Shown piece after piece: positions 7,582-16,172 of a DNA stretch of 48,669 nucleotides. This stretch comes from a virus. The first letter of the stretch is position 1. Each line of letters begins with the position of its first letter. Below the pieces are notes generated by a model. That model worked only from the letters and a program-made list of their open reading frames with translations, had not been told where the DNA came from and searched no databases. The DNA lies in the IMG/VR virus record IMGVR_UViG_3300046680_000366, positions 1-48,669 of that record; one strand, given 5' to 3'. Made by a program: the position numbers and the translations under genes.

Positions 7582-9140
7582 TAGAAGTTTCCTGGTGAAT
7601 ATGCGTACTGTTCGCCAAGGGGCGCCTGTTGTCGATCGGTCGTGAGGCTGGTATCAACGTTCGGCGATGCCTCGACATTGACGCTCGTGCCGGCCGGCGC
7701 ATTCTTGTGAACGATCTCGATGCGCATCTTCCCCGGAGATCCGGTCGACTCGCCGAGTTGGCTGTCGAGTTCCCGTGCGATACCTGCGCGCACCGTCGAT
7801 TCGTTCGGGTCTTTAGGGCGCTCATAGAGCGACGAAATCTTCGCCGCGGCCTCGGGCGCCGTTGCCGTGCCCATGAGCGCATTGCCAGCCCCGCGCTCAT
7901 TGTTCTGCAACTCCCACAGCGAGTAGCCGAGCTGCTCTTCGTGGCTGGCAGACGCCAGTGGGCGGCCGAACATACGCTGATAAATCGCCTGCCTGTCGGG
8001 ATGCCATTGGTACAACCCGACGGCTCTGCCGTTGTCGCCGACTGCACGCTCGTCGAGTCCGCTTTCGCGACTTGAGTTGGCCACCATACCGATGGCGTGC
8101 TCGCGCGAGAGTCCGTGGTTCATGTACCACTCAACATCGGACCGCGCCTGCTGCAGCTGGGCACCATTCCCGACAGCCGTCTTCTGGCTCAACTCCGCCA
8201 TTGTCGACGCGCCGCGGCCACGCAATGCGTTTCCGAAGCGCTCGAACCCATCCCACAAACGCTGCTGCGGATTTTTCTCATCTCCCGGCGCCGCCGTTGG
8301 CCGTTGGCGGCCGCTCGCGGCATCCAAGCCAAACTGAATGCCGTTGAGCAACCCGTTAAGGGCTGGCTCAAGATCACTGAGGATGGTCGTCTTCAGCTTG
8401 TCATACGTGATGCTGAGCCGGGCAGACTCATCCGCATACTCTTTCGCCCGGCGAATATCGTCATCCGTCGGTATGTAACTCTTCGCGGCGACCAGATCGG
8501 CCGACACCTGCGCCGGTCCGCGATCGAGAAAGTCAACGAGTTGGCCGGCGCCCGCCGCGCCAAGAAAGTTCTGCGCTCCACCATACTTGCCTTGCGAGCG
8601 CAGTACCGATGCGTATGCGGCTAGCTTGGTCAGCACGGATTCGATGTCTTCCATCCGGCCCGGGTTCGTCGAGATCCCGGCCGCCTGGAATCGCTTCAAT
8701 GCCTCGGGGTTCCGGTTGTTGACGGCGTCACTGTAGGCTTGGCGTACCTGCTCCACCCCACCGTTCACCTGTTCGGGCGAGAGGCCCGCCAGGCGCCCGG
8801 CGTACTGAACTCCGTATGCCTGGCGGGTCGACAGGCCGGTCCGGACGCCGAGGTTGCCCATGGAGCGCACGGAGGACGCCCATTCAGATTCGATCTGCGC
8901 CATTTTGCCGACCAGAGCCGCCACCGCGCCGGTGATCAGCCCTGACCCGCCAACGAACCGCGTAACAGCCGAGATTGCCCCGCCGCTCGAGCTGAGCCCC
9001 ATGCTGATCGAATCGCCCAGCTTGTCGATCTTGCTGCTTCGGATCTGCTTTCCAAGCCCCTCGATGCTCGACCGCACCTTCCCGATTGGGCCCGATGCAG
9101 CGTCCTTCGCCGTGATCGAGATCGCAATCTTATTTGCCAT
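7581..9140 (-). CDS. Tail tape-measure protein with C-terminal tail-lysozyme domain
   Basis: 519 residues. The N-terminal part has a tape-measure character: MANKIAISITAKDAASGPIG, repeated Ser/Gly and amphipathic helices and a Gly/Ala-rich hydrophobic stretch near residues 55-80. From about residue 335 comes a phage tail lysozyme domain: VEWYMNHGLSREHAIGMVAN, SSRESGLDERAVGDNGRAVG and LYQWHPDRQ, with Glu in RESG as probable catalytic acid. It would locally open peptidoglycan during injection. The short length suggests a tail of roughly 80 nm if all of it spans the tube. In Mu the tape measure precedes gpN; here the order is reversed. Confidence 0.82.
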   Translation of the reverse strand: MANKIAISITAKDAASGPIGKVRSSIEGLGKQIRSSKIDKLGDSISMGLSSSGGAISAVTRFVGGSGLITGAVAALVGKMAQIESEWASSVRSMGNLGVRTGLSTRQAYGVQYAGRLAGLSPEQVNGGVEQVRQAYSDAVNNRNPEALKRFQAAGISTNPGRMEDIESVLTKLAAYASVLRSQGKYGGAQNFLGAAGAGQLVDFLDRGPAQVSADLVAAKSYIPTDDDIRRAKEYADESARLSITYDKLKTTILSDLEPALNGLLNGIQFGLDAASGRQRPTAAPGDEKNPQQRLWDGFERFGNALRGRGASTMAELSQKTAVGNGAQLQQARSDVEWYMNHGLSREHAIGMVANSSRESGLDERAVGDNGRAVGLYQWHPDRQAIYQRMFGRPLASASHEEQLGYSLWELQNNERGAGNALMGTATAPEAAAKISSLYERPKDPNESTVRAGIARELDSQLGESTGSPGKMRIEIVHKNAPAGTSVNVEASPNVDTSLTTDRQQAPLGEQYAYSPGNF

Positions 9141-9150
9141 GAGTCATCGC

Positions 9151-10578
9151 CTAATTCGCGAGTGCCTTGAATGATCTGGGGCAAAACGCTGGGTGTATCG
9201 GGTCAATCTGCGCGGTGAGATCATCCGCGCGAGTGGAGTCGCGGTAGATTCGATTCGCGAGCACCAGCACGGGCATCGAGCCGGCGAAGCTGAATGTCCG
9301 GATCGACGATAGCGCCGCACCACGCTTGTTCAAATCAGCAACCACGGCCGCGCGTAGCGTGCGCAAAGCCTCATATGTGTCGTCTTCGCCCTGGTCGCCC
9401 GTAATGTCGATCTCCGCGTCGAGGAGCGCAGATACCTGATCGCGCATGCTCGCCGCGTCATCGCTCGATGTCGGCTGGTACGTTGAGGATGCAAGCGCTA
9501 CGGACGCAATCGCACTCCGGCGGAACAGGTCGCCGCATGCCGTCTGCATCTGGCCCATTGCCACACCGATCACCGACGTCGTTGTCGGCCCAGTCGGCAC
9601 ATACCCGGCCAGCGAAGACAACAGGCGCACGCCGTCTGCCGGGTCAGTCGTTGCCGCAAGGACGGCAGATGTCATCCCCTGAGCTGCGGTGGATAAGTCC
9701 CCTACCGTCGATGCGTCGAGAGCGCGCGCGGCCGCATCGAGCGTCTCGGCCGCTGTCGTAACCGCAGCGCGGGCAACAGTTGCGTCCTCGATCAGGCTCT
9801 GCGTCGTCGCGCCTGACTGCCCTACCGACGAACTCGGGTACTTGCTGAACGTCGGCAACGTCGCACTGCCCGTGAAGCGGCCGAAGTCGCCCGGCAGGTT
9901 CGTCAACAGATTGAAGAGGTTGCGCGCATCACCGACAAGATTCTTGGCATATGTGTACCAGCCAACGGCCGTATCAACTGCCTCGCCGAGCACTGCAGCG
10001 CCCTGCAAAATTGCGGTGCTGGCCGTCCTCGCAAAGTCCGCGGCCGCAGCCAGATTCAATCCGCCGAACGCATTCGAAACACCGAGTGTGGTCGCCGTTT
10101 CGCTCGTCGGATACGTCCGCGGACCGCCTTCGATGAATTCGAACTGGAATTCGAAATAGCGACCCTTCTCCCATCGTTCGATCGACTTAAAGTCCATCAG
10201 GCTGACGGTGCGCCGGCCGAGCGTCGGGTGCACGAGCGATCCATCGCCCGACGTTTCGCACGCCGCGATCAGAACGTCGCGCTGTGCGATGACGTCGTCG
10301 CCGACCACAAACCCGTAGATTCGGATGCGGCGGCCACGGCGGCCGAGGTCCTCAACCCATACCATGTCGCGCTGCGGGTATTCGTGCAGCTCGTTGCGGC
10401 GGCCAAAGGCGCTTTCGCTGCCCAGGGAAACGAATGGCACACCGCGGAACGATGCCGGGCGAAGCTGCTCGAAATACGACGCTGCCGAGCCACCGAGTCG
10501 CGCGGCAAGCGAACTGGCCAGATTCGTGATGCCTGACGCCGTGCCGAGCACCGCGCCGGCGCCGCCGGCGATATTCAT
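9151..10578 (-). CDS. DNA circularisation / tail protein, Mu gpN family
   Basis: 475 residues. The conserved N-terminal domain (SYFEQLRPASFRGVPFVSLG, then FGRRNELHEYPQRDMVWVED, LGRRGRRIRIYGFVVGDDVI) is the DNA-circulation N-terminal family found in Mu gpN. A long Ala/Thr-rich helical section follows. In Mu the protein is a baseplate component. It begins directly after the frameshift extension of the tail chaperone. Confidence 0.85.
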   Translation of the reverse strand: MNIAGGAGAVLGTASGITNLASSLAARLGGSAASYFEQLRPASFRGVPFVSLGSESAFGRRNELHEYPQRDMVWVEDLGRRGRRIRIYGFVVGDDVIAQRDVLIAACETSGDGSLVHPTLGRRTVSLMDFKSIERWEKGRYFEFQFEFIEGGPRTYPTSETATTLGVSNAFGGLNLAAAADFARTASTAILQGAAVLGEAVDTAVGWYTYAKNLVGDARNLFNLLTNLPGDFGRFTGSATLPTFSKYPSSSVGQSGATTQSLIEDATVARAAVTTAAETLDAAARALDASTVGDLSTAAQGMTSAVLAATTDPADGVRLLSSLAGYVPTGPTTTSVIGVAMGQMQTACGDLFRRSAIASVALASSTYQPTSSDDAASMRDQVSALLDAEIDITGDQGEDDTYEALRTLRAAVVADLNKRGAALSSIRTFSFAGSMPVLVLANRIYRDSTRADDLTAQIDPIHPAFCPRSFKALAN

Positions 10579-10579
10579 G

Positions 10580-10774
10580 TCAGGCTCCCATCTGCTTTTT
10601 CATTCGCCTGGCTCGCTCGAGCCGACGCAATGACTCGGTAAAAGTCATGCCTTCAACGACGTCCGGCCCCCACCGCATGAAGTGGGTCAACTCGTCGAGG
10701 CGGTCGTCCCACCCTTCAGGCATGTCGGTGCACTGGGCGATCAGTCGTCCGAGCCCGGTGATCGCCGAACCTGA
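10580..10774 (-). CDS. Minus-one frameshift extension of the tail assembly chaperone
   Basis: Immediately past the chaperone stop the -1 frame continues open for 64 codons to a TGA at 10580-10582, just before gpN. It reads SGSAITGLGRLIAQCTDMPE, then GWDDRLDELTHFMRW and ends RRMKKQMGA. There is no start codon with a ribosome site. Slippage on the T-run of GGTTTTC (codons GGT TTT, 10774-10779) would give a longer chaperone-extension fusion, as with lambda gpG/gpGT and related E/E' pairs in myophages. Confidence 0.7.
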   Translation of the reverse strand, partial: SGSAITGLGRLIAQCTDMPEGWDDRLDELTHFMRWGPDVVEGMTFTESLRRLERARRMKKQMGA

Positions 10775-11301
10775 AAACCGCTGAAGTAACCCACGGCCGC
10801 CATGAAGTCACGAGCGCAAAGCGCGCGCACAGCGTTTTTCGGATAGCCGCCCACCAGACTGATCCGCGCGATCGCGGCGGCGAACGGGCCGCCGGCGGCG
10901 CCCGCCTTCCGGTTCTGCTGATTCGTCGGCTCACAGAGGCTGAGAGAGGCGAGGTTCAGCGGGCTGTCCTCTTTCGTGATGCATACCGGCTTCACCAGCT
11001 GGATCACGATTTCCTCGGCGCTTGCCGCCGGGAAGTTGGCCGCCTCGTGCCCGAAAGAAGCGATGAACTCTTCCGCCTCGTTGATCTGGCTGCCATACAT
11101 CTGGTCAATCACGTCGACCGGCTCACCGCTGAGCAGTGCGATCAGCGCGATCGACGTGCCGAATTGTCCGGCCGCCTTCTCAGCGGCTTCGTACTCGCCG
11201 GCCGTCGCTTCGCGCACCGTGATCTCGGTGACCGTCTTGGCCGAATCGCCCTTGCCGTATGTCAGCGGCTTGCGCAGGACGATGGTTTTGGTTTCCTGCA
11301 T
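10741..11301 (-). CDS. Tail assembly chaperone (gp41/E-type)
   Basis: 186 residues between tube and gpN, the chaperone slot in contractile tails. It begins MQETKTIVLRKPLTYGKGDS and has the family-like TEITVREATAGEYEAAEKAA. The reading ends RRSPGSDD, but a -1 frame continues 64 codons beyond. The chaperone is expected to coat the tape measure while the tube polymerises and to be absent from the virion. Confidence 0.8.
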   Translation of the reverse strand: MQETKTIVLRKPLTYGKGDSAKTVTEITVREATAGEYEAAEKAAGQFGTSIALIALLSGEPVDVIDQMYGSQINEAEEFIASFGHEAANFPAASAEEIVIQLVKPVCITKEDSPLNLASLSLCEPTNQQNRKAGAAGGPFAAAIARISLVGGYPKNAVRALCARDFMAAVGYFSGFQVRRSPGSDD

Positions 11302-11304
11302 CGA

Positions 11305-11679
11305 TCAATTCTCCGTGACCGCGCCTTGGAGGCCTTCCCAATGCGCGGTGAACTTTGCTTCGGTCGTGTCGACTTCCTGCGCCTCGACAGTCCACATGTT
11401 GCGACCGATCACCGTCTTGCCGTTGGCCAGTTCGAGCACGATCGTCTGGCTGCGCATCGCGTTGAATGCGGCGAGACTCAGGCCACCGGAATCACGGATC
11501 GATGCAGAGATCGACGGCGGCTTCGGCTTTTCGCTGAAACCATGCACCGTATCCTGACCGCTCAGCGATTCCCGCGTCACAGTGCCGACGTCATACTTCA
11601 ACTCGCCTTCGAGTTGATAGTTCACCCCGTCGACCGTCAGGTACGCGGTGCCGGCGATGAACGGCGTGTTGTTAGCCAT
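11305..11679 (-). CDS. Tail tube protein (Mu gpM-like)
   Basis: 124 residues, starting MANNTPFIAGTAYLTVDGVN, with YQLEGELKYDVGTVTRESLS and beta-rich sequence through KTVIGRNMWTVEAQEVD. Size and place directly after the sheath identify the tube subunit. A hairpin terminator separates it from the sheath gene, so its dose may be tuned independently. Confidence 0.87.
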   Translation of the reverse strand: MANNTPFIAGTAYLTVDGVNYQLEGELKYDVGTVTRESLSGQDTVHGFSEKPKPPSISASIRDSGGLSLAAFNAMRSQTIVLELANGKTVIGRNMWTVEAQEVDTTEAKFTAHWEGLQGAVTEN

Positions 11680-11698
11680 CGTTGGCTCTCCACAAATG

Positions 11699-11722
11699 AA
11701 AACGCCGCCCCTTCAGGCGGCG
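11699..11722 (-). terminator. Hairpin between sheath and tube genes
   Basis: Minus strand: CGCCGCC, six-base loop, GGCGGCG, then four T. The T-run is short, so it would be a partial terminator or a processing signal that stabilises the sheath mRNA end. Confidence 0.5.
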
Positions 11723-11742
11723 CACTGCGTTGACGGGAACGA

Positions 11743-13236
11743 CTACGACTGGGTGGTCGAGAGGCGGAACTGCGCCAGAAGCGCGAAGATGCGCAACTGG
11801 TTGATCAGCGTGCCAGGCCAGAGTACGTCGACGCGGTTGGGGTTCGAACTGTTCTGCTCGACCACAATGGCCTGGGCGAAGATGTCGCTTCCCTGCACGT
11901 AGCCTTCGTACTCCATCGCCTGGTACTCGGCGATCTGATCGGCCTTGATGATGTTCGGCGTCACGATCCCCGAGCCGGGCGCGAAGCGCGTGCCATTCGC
12001 GGCAAGTTTCACGCGCGCGTACTTCGTCGTGACCATCGTCCGCAGCCGACGCAACACGTATGTGAGCAGGAACATGGTCTCGATTTCGAGGTAGCTGTTG
12101 TCCGGCTGCCCGAACGCGTTGAGCTGGTACGTCGTGATCAGGTTTTCGATCGCCACCGTCCCGTCGCTCGCCACCGTGAACGTCGAGATGCCGTCGTAGA
12201 GCAGCGTGTTGCGCTGGCTCAGGTTGAAACGCGACTGCAGCGGCGGTGCCAGCACGCCGGCGAGCGCGACCGTCTGCATCGGAATGCCCGGGTCAGCGCG
12301 CACGCTCACCGCCGTCACCGCGGCCAGCGCCGCGGCCCACTGCCATGCCGGCGTCGGCGAGTCGTTGAAGCCCATCACCGATTCGTGCTGGTTGTTCCGG
12401 GCTGTACCGAACGTCGTCTGGCTCGCCCACGTGCCGCGATACGCGCAGAACACGTGACCGAATACCTGCTGCTGCCAGCTCCAACGACCCGTCTGATCGT
12501 TCAGGAACGACTTGAGCGCATCGAGCGAGGTCGCATCGGTGAATGCGCACGCGACGAAGTCGAACGGCATGTCGAGCAGATTGCCGAGCGCCGCCGTCAA
12601 CGTCGGGTTCGTCGCGCCACCGGTCATCGCCGTGATGGTCGCGGCCAAGCCGGTCGGGAGCACCTCTCCTGCCTGCGCGCCGACGAAGTTGAAACGGACG
12701 TCGATGTCGTTGCCGACGAGCCCCTTGTTGTCCGCCGTGAGCGTCACCGTGCTCGTCGCCACCGATGCCGTGACGGGCATTGCGGGAATCAGGTTGATCG
12801 CCGCAGCAACAGCGGTCGCCACCTGCGCAGTCGTCATGCCTGCGGTCACCGCAACCGTCACGAGTTGACCGGCGATGTACAGCGAGATCGTCCCGTTCGC
12901 GGTCGGCGCCGACGTGAAGGCAACCGAGCCGGTCGCCGCCGTTGCACCAGCTGCGTCCTGTACCGGCAGATACCAGAGTTCGCCAAACTGGTCGTTCTGA
13001 CGATATGCGGCAGTCATCAATGCGAGGACTGAGTTCGCGCCGGCCTGCTGGTTGGCGTCGCCCGTGCCTGCCGAGATCAGCGGGACGTTCGGCGTCGCGA
13101 TGCCGGCCGATGTCATCGGGCCGATCAGCAGCGCGCGCTGATTCGCAACCGATGTATTCGCATGGGAATTGTCGATCTCAGCGAAGAACAGCGGCGTGCG
13201 GATGTTCTGCGGAATCTGCTTGAATGGAATGGTCAT
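11743..13236 (-). CDS. Tail sheath protein (Mu gpL-like)
   Basis: 497 residues, the usual length. It starts MTIPFKQIPQNIRTPLFFAE with IDNSHANTSVANQRALLIG, the conserved opening of Mu-type sheaths. It ends in a characteristic C-terminal region with LFLLTYVLRRLRTMVTTKYA and PNRVDVLWPGTLINQLRIFA. It proves a contractile tail. ATG overlaps the stop of the DUF2635 gene (ATGA-type coupling). Confidence 0.92.
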   Translation of the reverse strand: MTIPFKQIPQNIRTPLFFAEIDNSHANTSVANQRALLIGPMTSAGIATPNVPLISAGTGDANQQAGANSVLALMTAAYRQNDQFGELWYLPVQDAAGATAATGSVAFTSAPTANGTISLYIAGQLVTVAVTAGMTTAQVATAVAAAINLIPAMPVTASVATSTVTLTADNKGLVGNDIDVRFNFVGAQAGEVLPTGLAATITAMTGGATNPTLTAALGNLLDMPFDFVACAFTDATSLDALKSFLNDQTGRWSWQQQVFGHVFCAYRGTWASQTTFGTARNNQHESVMGFNDSPTPAWQWAAALAAVTAVSVRADPGIPMQTVALAGVLAPPLQSRFNLSQRNTLLYDGISTFTVASDGTVAIENLITTYQLNAFGQPDNSYLEIETMFLLTYVLRRLRTMVTTKYARVKLAANGTRFAPGSGIVTPNIIKADQIAEYQAMEYEGYVQGSDIFAQAIVVEQNSSNPNRVDVLWPGTLINQLRIFALLAQFRLSTTQS

Positions 13237-13409
13237 TGCGAGTTGCTCCCAGACTTCGCGGCGGTGTTGTCAGCGCGCACGACATCGCCATCGTTCAGCA
13301 CACGCGTCCAGAAAATGTCGTCTTCCGGCACTTCGATGCCTTCCGGCGGCAGCAATTGCTTCGTGACCGGATGCCGCACTTTCAGGCCCGGCGCAGGTTT
13401 GACGATCAT
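13233..13409 (-). CDS. DUF2635-like small protein
   Basis: 58 residues from ATG 13409: MIVKPAPGLKVRHPVTKQLL, PPEGIEVPEDDIFWTRVLND, GDVV. The pattern K-P-x-G-x-V-R-P and the later PxxG...WxRRLxDGDV-type sequence are those of DUF2635 (Mu gp38-like), which always lies just upstream of the sheath gene, as here. The stop TGA overlaps the sheath ATG. Its role in tail assembly is unknown. Confidence 0.85.
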   Translation of the reverse strand: MIVKPAPGLKVRHPVTKQLLPPEGIEVPEDDIFWTRVLNDGDVVRADNTAAKSGSNSQ

Positions 13410-13418
13410 TCGTCACTC

Positions 13419-14024
13419 CTATTGAGAAAAATTGACTTTGACGAAGCCTTCGGCTCGTCCGTCGGGGCCAGCCGTCCGCGGAGCGGGCGTCACAGCATCC
13501 GGGAACGGAGGATCGGGGTACGTGCCATTCAGGTCGGCGACGTTCGTGAGATCCGCCGTCAGATCGACCTCGAGCAACTGGGTGTTGATGTCCGGATAGA
13601 ACATCTCCGGGTACCGCACGCCGAGCAAGATCGAGAGGCCTGCAACGTGCGTTTCACCTTCCGAGTTCACCTCGGTCTCCGTGTCGCAAAACGGAAAATC
13701 TTGCGCCAGCGCACGAAGTTGAATGCTCTTGAAGATTGCTTCCTCGATCTGCGCACCGAGCGTCTCAGCGCCAAGCAAAGCGGCTGGACCCGATGCGGCC
13801 GACAATTCCGCCTTGATCTCGAATCCGGTGGTCGTCGTAAATGACGTCGAGCCGCTGTTGCCGTTCGACTCCTTCCGATCCTTTCCCTGCCTGAGCTTGA
13901 TGGCCGGGAGCTTCGCCGCAGTAACGTTCCAGTCGCCAGGCGAATAGACCGTCACTCCAGGTATGGTTTTCAGGATCGCCAGAAGCGCAGCGCGAAACTG
14001 CGCACGCCCTGTCTGATCAGTCAT
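13419..14024 (-). CDS. Probable tail terminator / completion protein
   Basis: 201 residues between the head-tail joiner and DUF2635. The N-terminal two thirds (QFRAALLAILKTIPGVTVYS, later LGAQIEEAIFKSIQLRALAQ, GLSILLGVRYPEMFYPD) resemble gpU-like tail terminators. The last 60 residues are Pro/Asp-rich and look like an add-on. The identification rests mainly on position and general fold pattern. Confidence 0.6.
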   Translation of the reverse strand: MTDQTGRAQFRAALLAILKTIPGVTVYSPGDWNVTAAKLPAIKLRQGKDRKESNGNSGSTSFTTTTGFEIKAELSAASGPAALLGAETLGAQIEEAIFKSIQLRALAQDFPFCDTETEVNSEGETHVAGLSILLGVRYPEMFYPDINTQLLEVDLTADLTNVADLNGTYPDPPFPDAVTPAPRTAGPDGRAEGFVKVNFSQ

Positions 14025-14361
14025 CGGTCTGCCCCGGTACGTTGAGCATCAGCCGGCCACCACCATGACCGTCGAGATGGACCTCGCGCACTTCCCATTG
14101 CTCGCCAGTCTTCACGATCACCAACTGATCGCCCTGCAACGGCTCCTCGCGCCCATCGAACTGGGACATCTGGATACCCACCGTCGGCTGATTGGTCACG
14201 ACAACGGATCCCGTTGCGGGATCCAGTCCGAAGAACGCCTTGTCGTAGATGCCTTGAATCTGGAACGACGCGCCGTCGGCCGGCAGGTACGTGATCAAGG
14301 TGCCGAACGTTTTCACGAGCGGCCCAAGAATTTTGCCGTCGACGGCGTCGTCCCAATCCAT
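14017..14361 (-). CDS. Head-tail joining protein (gpFII-like)
   Basis: 114 residues of beta-rich sequence starting MDWDDAVDGKILGPLVKTFG, with IYDKAFFGLDPATGSVVVTN and VGIQMSQFDG. The size and location (after the capsid gene, before the terminator) fit lambda FII-type connector proteins. It overlaps the next gene by 8 bp. Confidence 0.65.
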   Translation of the reverse strand: MDWDDAVDGKILGPLVKTFGTLITYLPADGASFQIQGIYDKAFFGLDPATGSVVVTNQPTVGIQMSQFDGREEPLQGDQLVIVKTGEQWEVREVHLDGHGGGRLMLNVPGQTDD

Positions 14362-14363
14362 GC

Positions 14364-14600
14364 TTACTCCGAGTGCGTCACGGACACCTGGCCGCCACTT
14401 ACCTGCGCGCCTTCCAGAGCGACTTCTTCGACCTTCTCGGGCACGAGGAACCCGAGCTCGCGCAGGCGTTTCACTTCCGACTCCGGAAGCTTCACGGTCT
14501 CGCCGGCGCGCTTGAGAACCGGCGCTTCGTCCGGCTTCAGTTGGTCGTGGATGGTGCGCCCGCGGGCGACGACTGCTTCGATGAGTTTTTCGCTAGCCAT
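14364..14600 (-). CDS. Small head-module protein
   Basis: 78 residues from ATG 14600 (MASEKLIEAVVARGRTIHDQ). A Lys/Glu-rich central part includes VKLPESEVKRLRELGFL. It lies just after the major capsid gene, where lambda and its relatives keep small completion proteins such as FI. The function is not recognisable. Confidence 0.65.
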   Translation of the reverse strand: MASEKLIEAVVARGRTIHDQLKPDEAPVLKRAGETVKLPESEVKRLRELGFLVPEKVEEVALEGAQVSGGQVSVTHSE

Positions 14601-14607
14601 GGTCACC

Positions 14608-15654
14608 TCAAGCGACGGTTGCGGCCAGCGCAGCATTCACGCGGCTCGGGATGACGACGGGCGCCGACTGCATCATGATGAAACGCTGCGCCGGGTCTTC
14701 TTTCAGCCACGTCTTCGGCGCAAACGGCAGTGCTGCGTAGTTGAACTGCGGGTCGATGATCTGGCCGAACGCGCGCGTGCCCTGCAGATCCGGGCCCGAC
14801 ATGATCATCGAGCCGTCCGGCAGCATGGGCTGCTCGACGTTGTTGTCGTCGACATACCAGTCGTTGTAGAGCCACAGGTCATACTGACCCCAGCGCCCCT
14901 TGTAGACCGCGCCGCGCTGAATCTGCGCGCCGACGTTCACGACGTTGCCGTTTTCGCCGAGAGCCGGATACAGGATCGCGCCCTTCAGCGCCGGATCCAG
15001 CTTGAAGCCGTTCCATGCCTTCGGCGTGAAGACGATGTCGGTCGCGATAGCGCCCGACGATTTGAGAACCTGCTGTTGCCAGGTCTCGATGTTTCCGGTC
15101 GGGTTCGCGGTGCCGGCCGTGATATTGGCGGCCGTCCACTGAGCGCCGCCCGTCAGAGCGATGGTCAGGGAACCGTCGCGACCGAAGTCGATCACGGTGG
15201 TCGGGAAGCCTTCGCCCGTCACCGTCAGCGTGCCCGTCAGGAGCACCTGTGCGGCCATCCACTCCATACGGCGGGTCAACATGTCGATCTGGTCGTTGAG
15301 CTCGAACTCGAGGTTCATCTGTTCACGCACTTCCGGCGGGAAATCGCCACCGATGCGTTCGCCGATCATGCGCCGGACGGGCTTGCGCAGATCCGGCGCG
15401 CGCTTGTCCTTGATGTACGGCGGCTTGAACGTGTTCGTCTGGAAACGACGGCTTTCCACGAGCTTGCCTTCGACCAACGGCGAGCAGAACGGCGACATGC
15501 GGCGCTTACCGACGTCAACGTCGATGGACACGAATTCCGAGTCCTCCGCGATCATGTTCGTGAAGAACTTGTCGAGCAGCCAGCTCTGCGCCAGCTTCAG
15601 GTTCTGAACGACCTGGATCAGGGTGTTGGTGTCATAAATCAGATTTCCGGGCAT
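14608..15654 (-). CDS. Major capsid protein (lambda gpE family)
   Basis: 348 residues, close to the gpE length. It begins MPGNLIYDTNTLIQVVQNLK, with SIDVDVGKRRMSPFCSPLVE and RRFQTNTFKPPYIKDKRAP, and ends with the family-like LKEDPAQRFIMMQSAPVVIP. It forms the icosahedral shell with the gpD-like decoration protein encoded just upstream. Confidence 0.92.
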   Translation of the reverse strand: MPGNLIYDTNTLIQVVQNLKLAQSWLLDKFFTNMIAEDSEFVSIDVDVGKRRMSPFCSPLVEGKLVESRRFQTNTFKPPYIKDKRAPDLRKPVRRMIGERIGGDFPPEVREQMNLEFELNDQIDMLTRRMEWMAAQVLLTGTLTVTGEGFPTTVIDFGRDGSLTIALTGGAQWTAANITAGTANPTGNIETWQQQVLKSSGAIATDIVFTPKAWNGFKLDPALKGAILYPALGENGNVVNVGAQIQRGAVYKGRWGQYDLWLYNDWYVDDNNVEQPMLPDGSMIMSGPDLQGTRAFGQIIDPQFNYAALPFAPKTWLKEDPAQRFIMMQSAPVVIPSRVNAALAATVA

Positions 15655-15682
15655 TGCTCTCTCCGAGTTGTTAGCCCAAATG

Positions 15683-15708
15683 AAAAAGCCCCGCTCAGTG
15701 GCGGGGCT
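15683..15708 (-). terminator. Terminator between decoration and capsid genes
   Basis: Minus strand: AGCCCCGC, loop of six, GCGGGGCT, then a T-run of five. It lies in the 77-bp gap between the gpD-like and gpE-like genes. As a terminator it would lower capsid expression unless antiterminated; it could also act as an mRNA-stabilising 3' end. Confidence 0.75.
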
Positions 15709-15731
15709 TCAACATCCGTTCAGGTTGCGAG

Positions 15732-16145
15732 TTAGCTCGGGTCAGCAGCCGAGACCGAGGATTTGAGGTGGATACCGAGCGGGCGAAGCGCGTCCTGCGC
15801 AGCAGTCAGCGTGATGCCCGTGCCGAGCGTCACAGCGTTGCTGTTGAATTCGCCCTCGAGGAAGACGCCAGCGATCACGTCGGCAGCGCTACCGTCGGCG
15901 TTGTCGGCGAGGATCGCCGTCGGCGTCTGGCTACCGTCGGACGAAGCCGACAGAGCGACGGTGTATTTACCGCTCGCGGTGATCTTGCCGAGCACGGCGC
16001 CGCGTACGAACGGGCCGCCGGTGATCGTGACGTTGCGCGTGACGATCTGCTTCGGACCGGCGATCAGCTGATCCGGTACGAAGGTTTGTGCCGTTACGGA
16101 CGGCACTTGGGGGTTCTCCCCAACCGTGGTGACAGTCAAAGTCAT
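15732..16145 (-). CDS. Head decoration protein (lambda gpD family)
   Basis: 137 residues with gpD-like sequence: TFVPDQLIAGPKQIVTRNVT, FVRGAVLGKITASGKYTVAL, SQTPTAILADNADGS. Trimers of gpD clip the expanded lambda capsid. The gene precedes gpE as in lambda. Confidence 0.9.
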   Translation of the reverse strand: MTLTVTTVGENPQVPSVTAQTFVPDQLIAGPKQIVTRNVTITGGPFVRGAVLGKITASGKYTVALSASSDGSQTPTAILADNADGSAADVIAGVFLEGEFNSNAVTLGTGITLTAAQDALRPLGIHLKSSVSAADPS

Positions 16146-16172
16146 CTGTGAATCTCCGTGATTGGGGAGGGG

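Noticed and set aside
6442-7584. Plus-strand 380-codon ORF over the baseplate hub
   Set aside because: It mirrors the hub gene almost exactly and is Arg/His-rich; antisense shadow.
14065-15735. Plus-strand 556-codon ORF over the capsid gene
   Set aside because: Antisense shadow of the capsid and joining genes; no family pattern, Arg/His/Val-rich.
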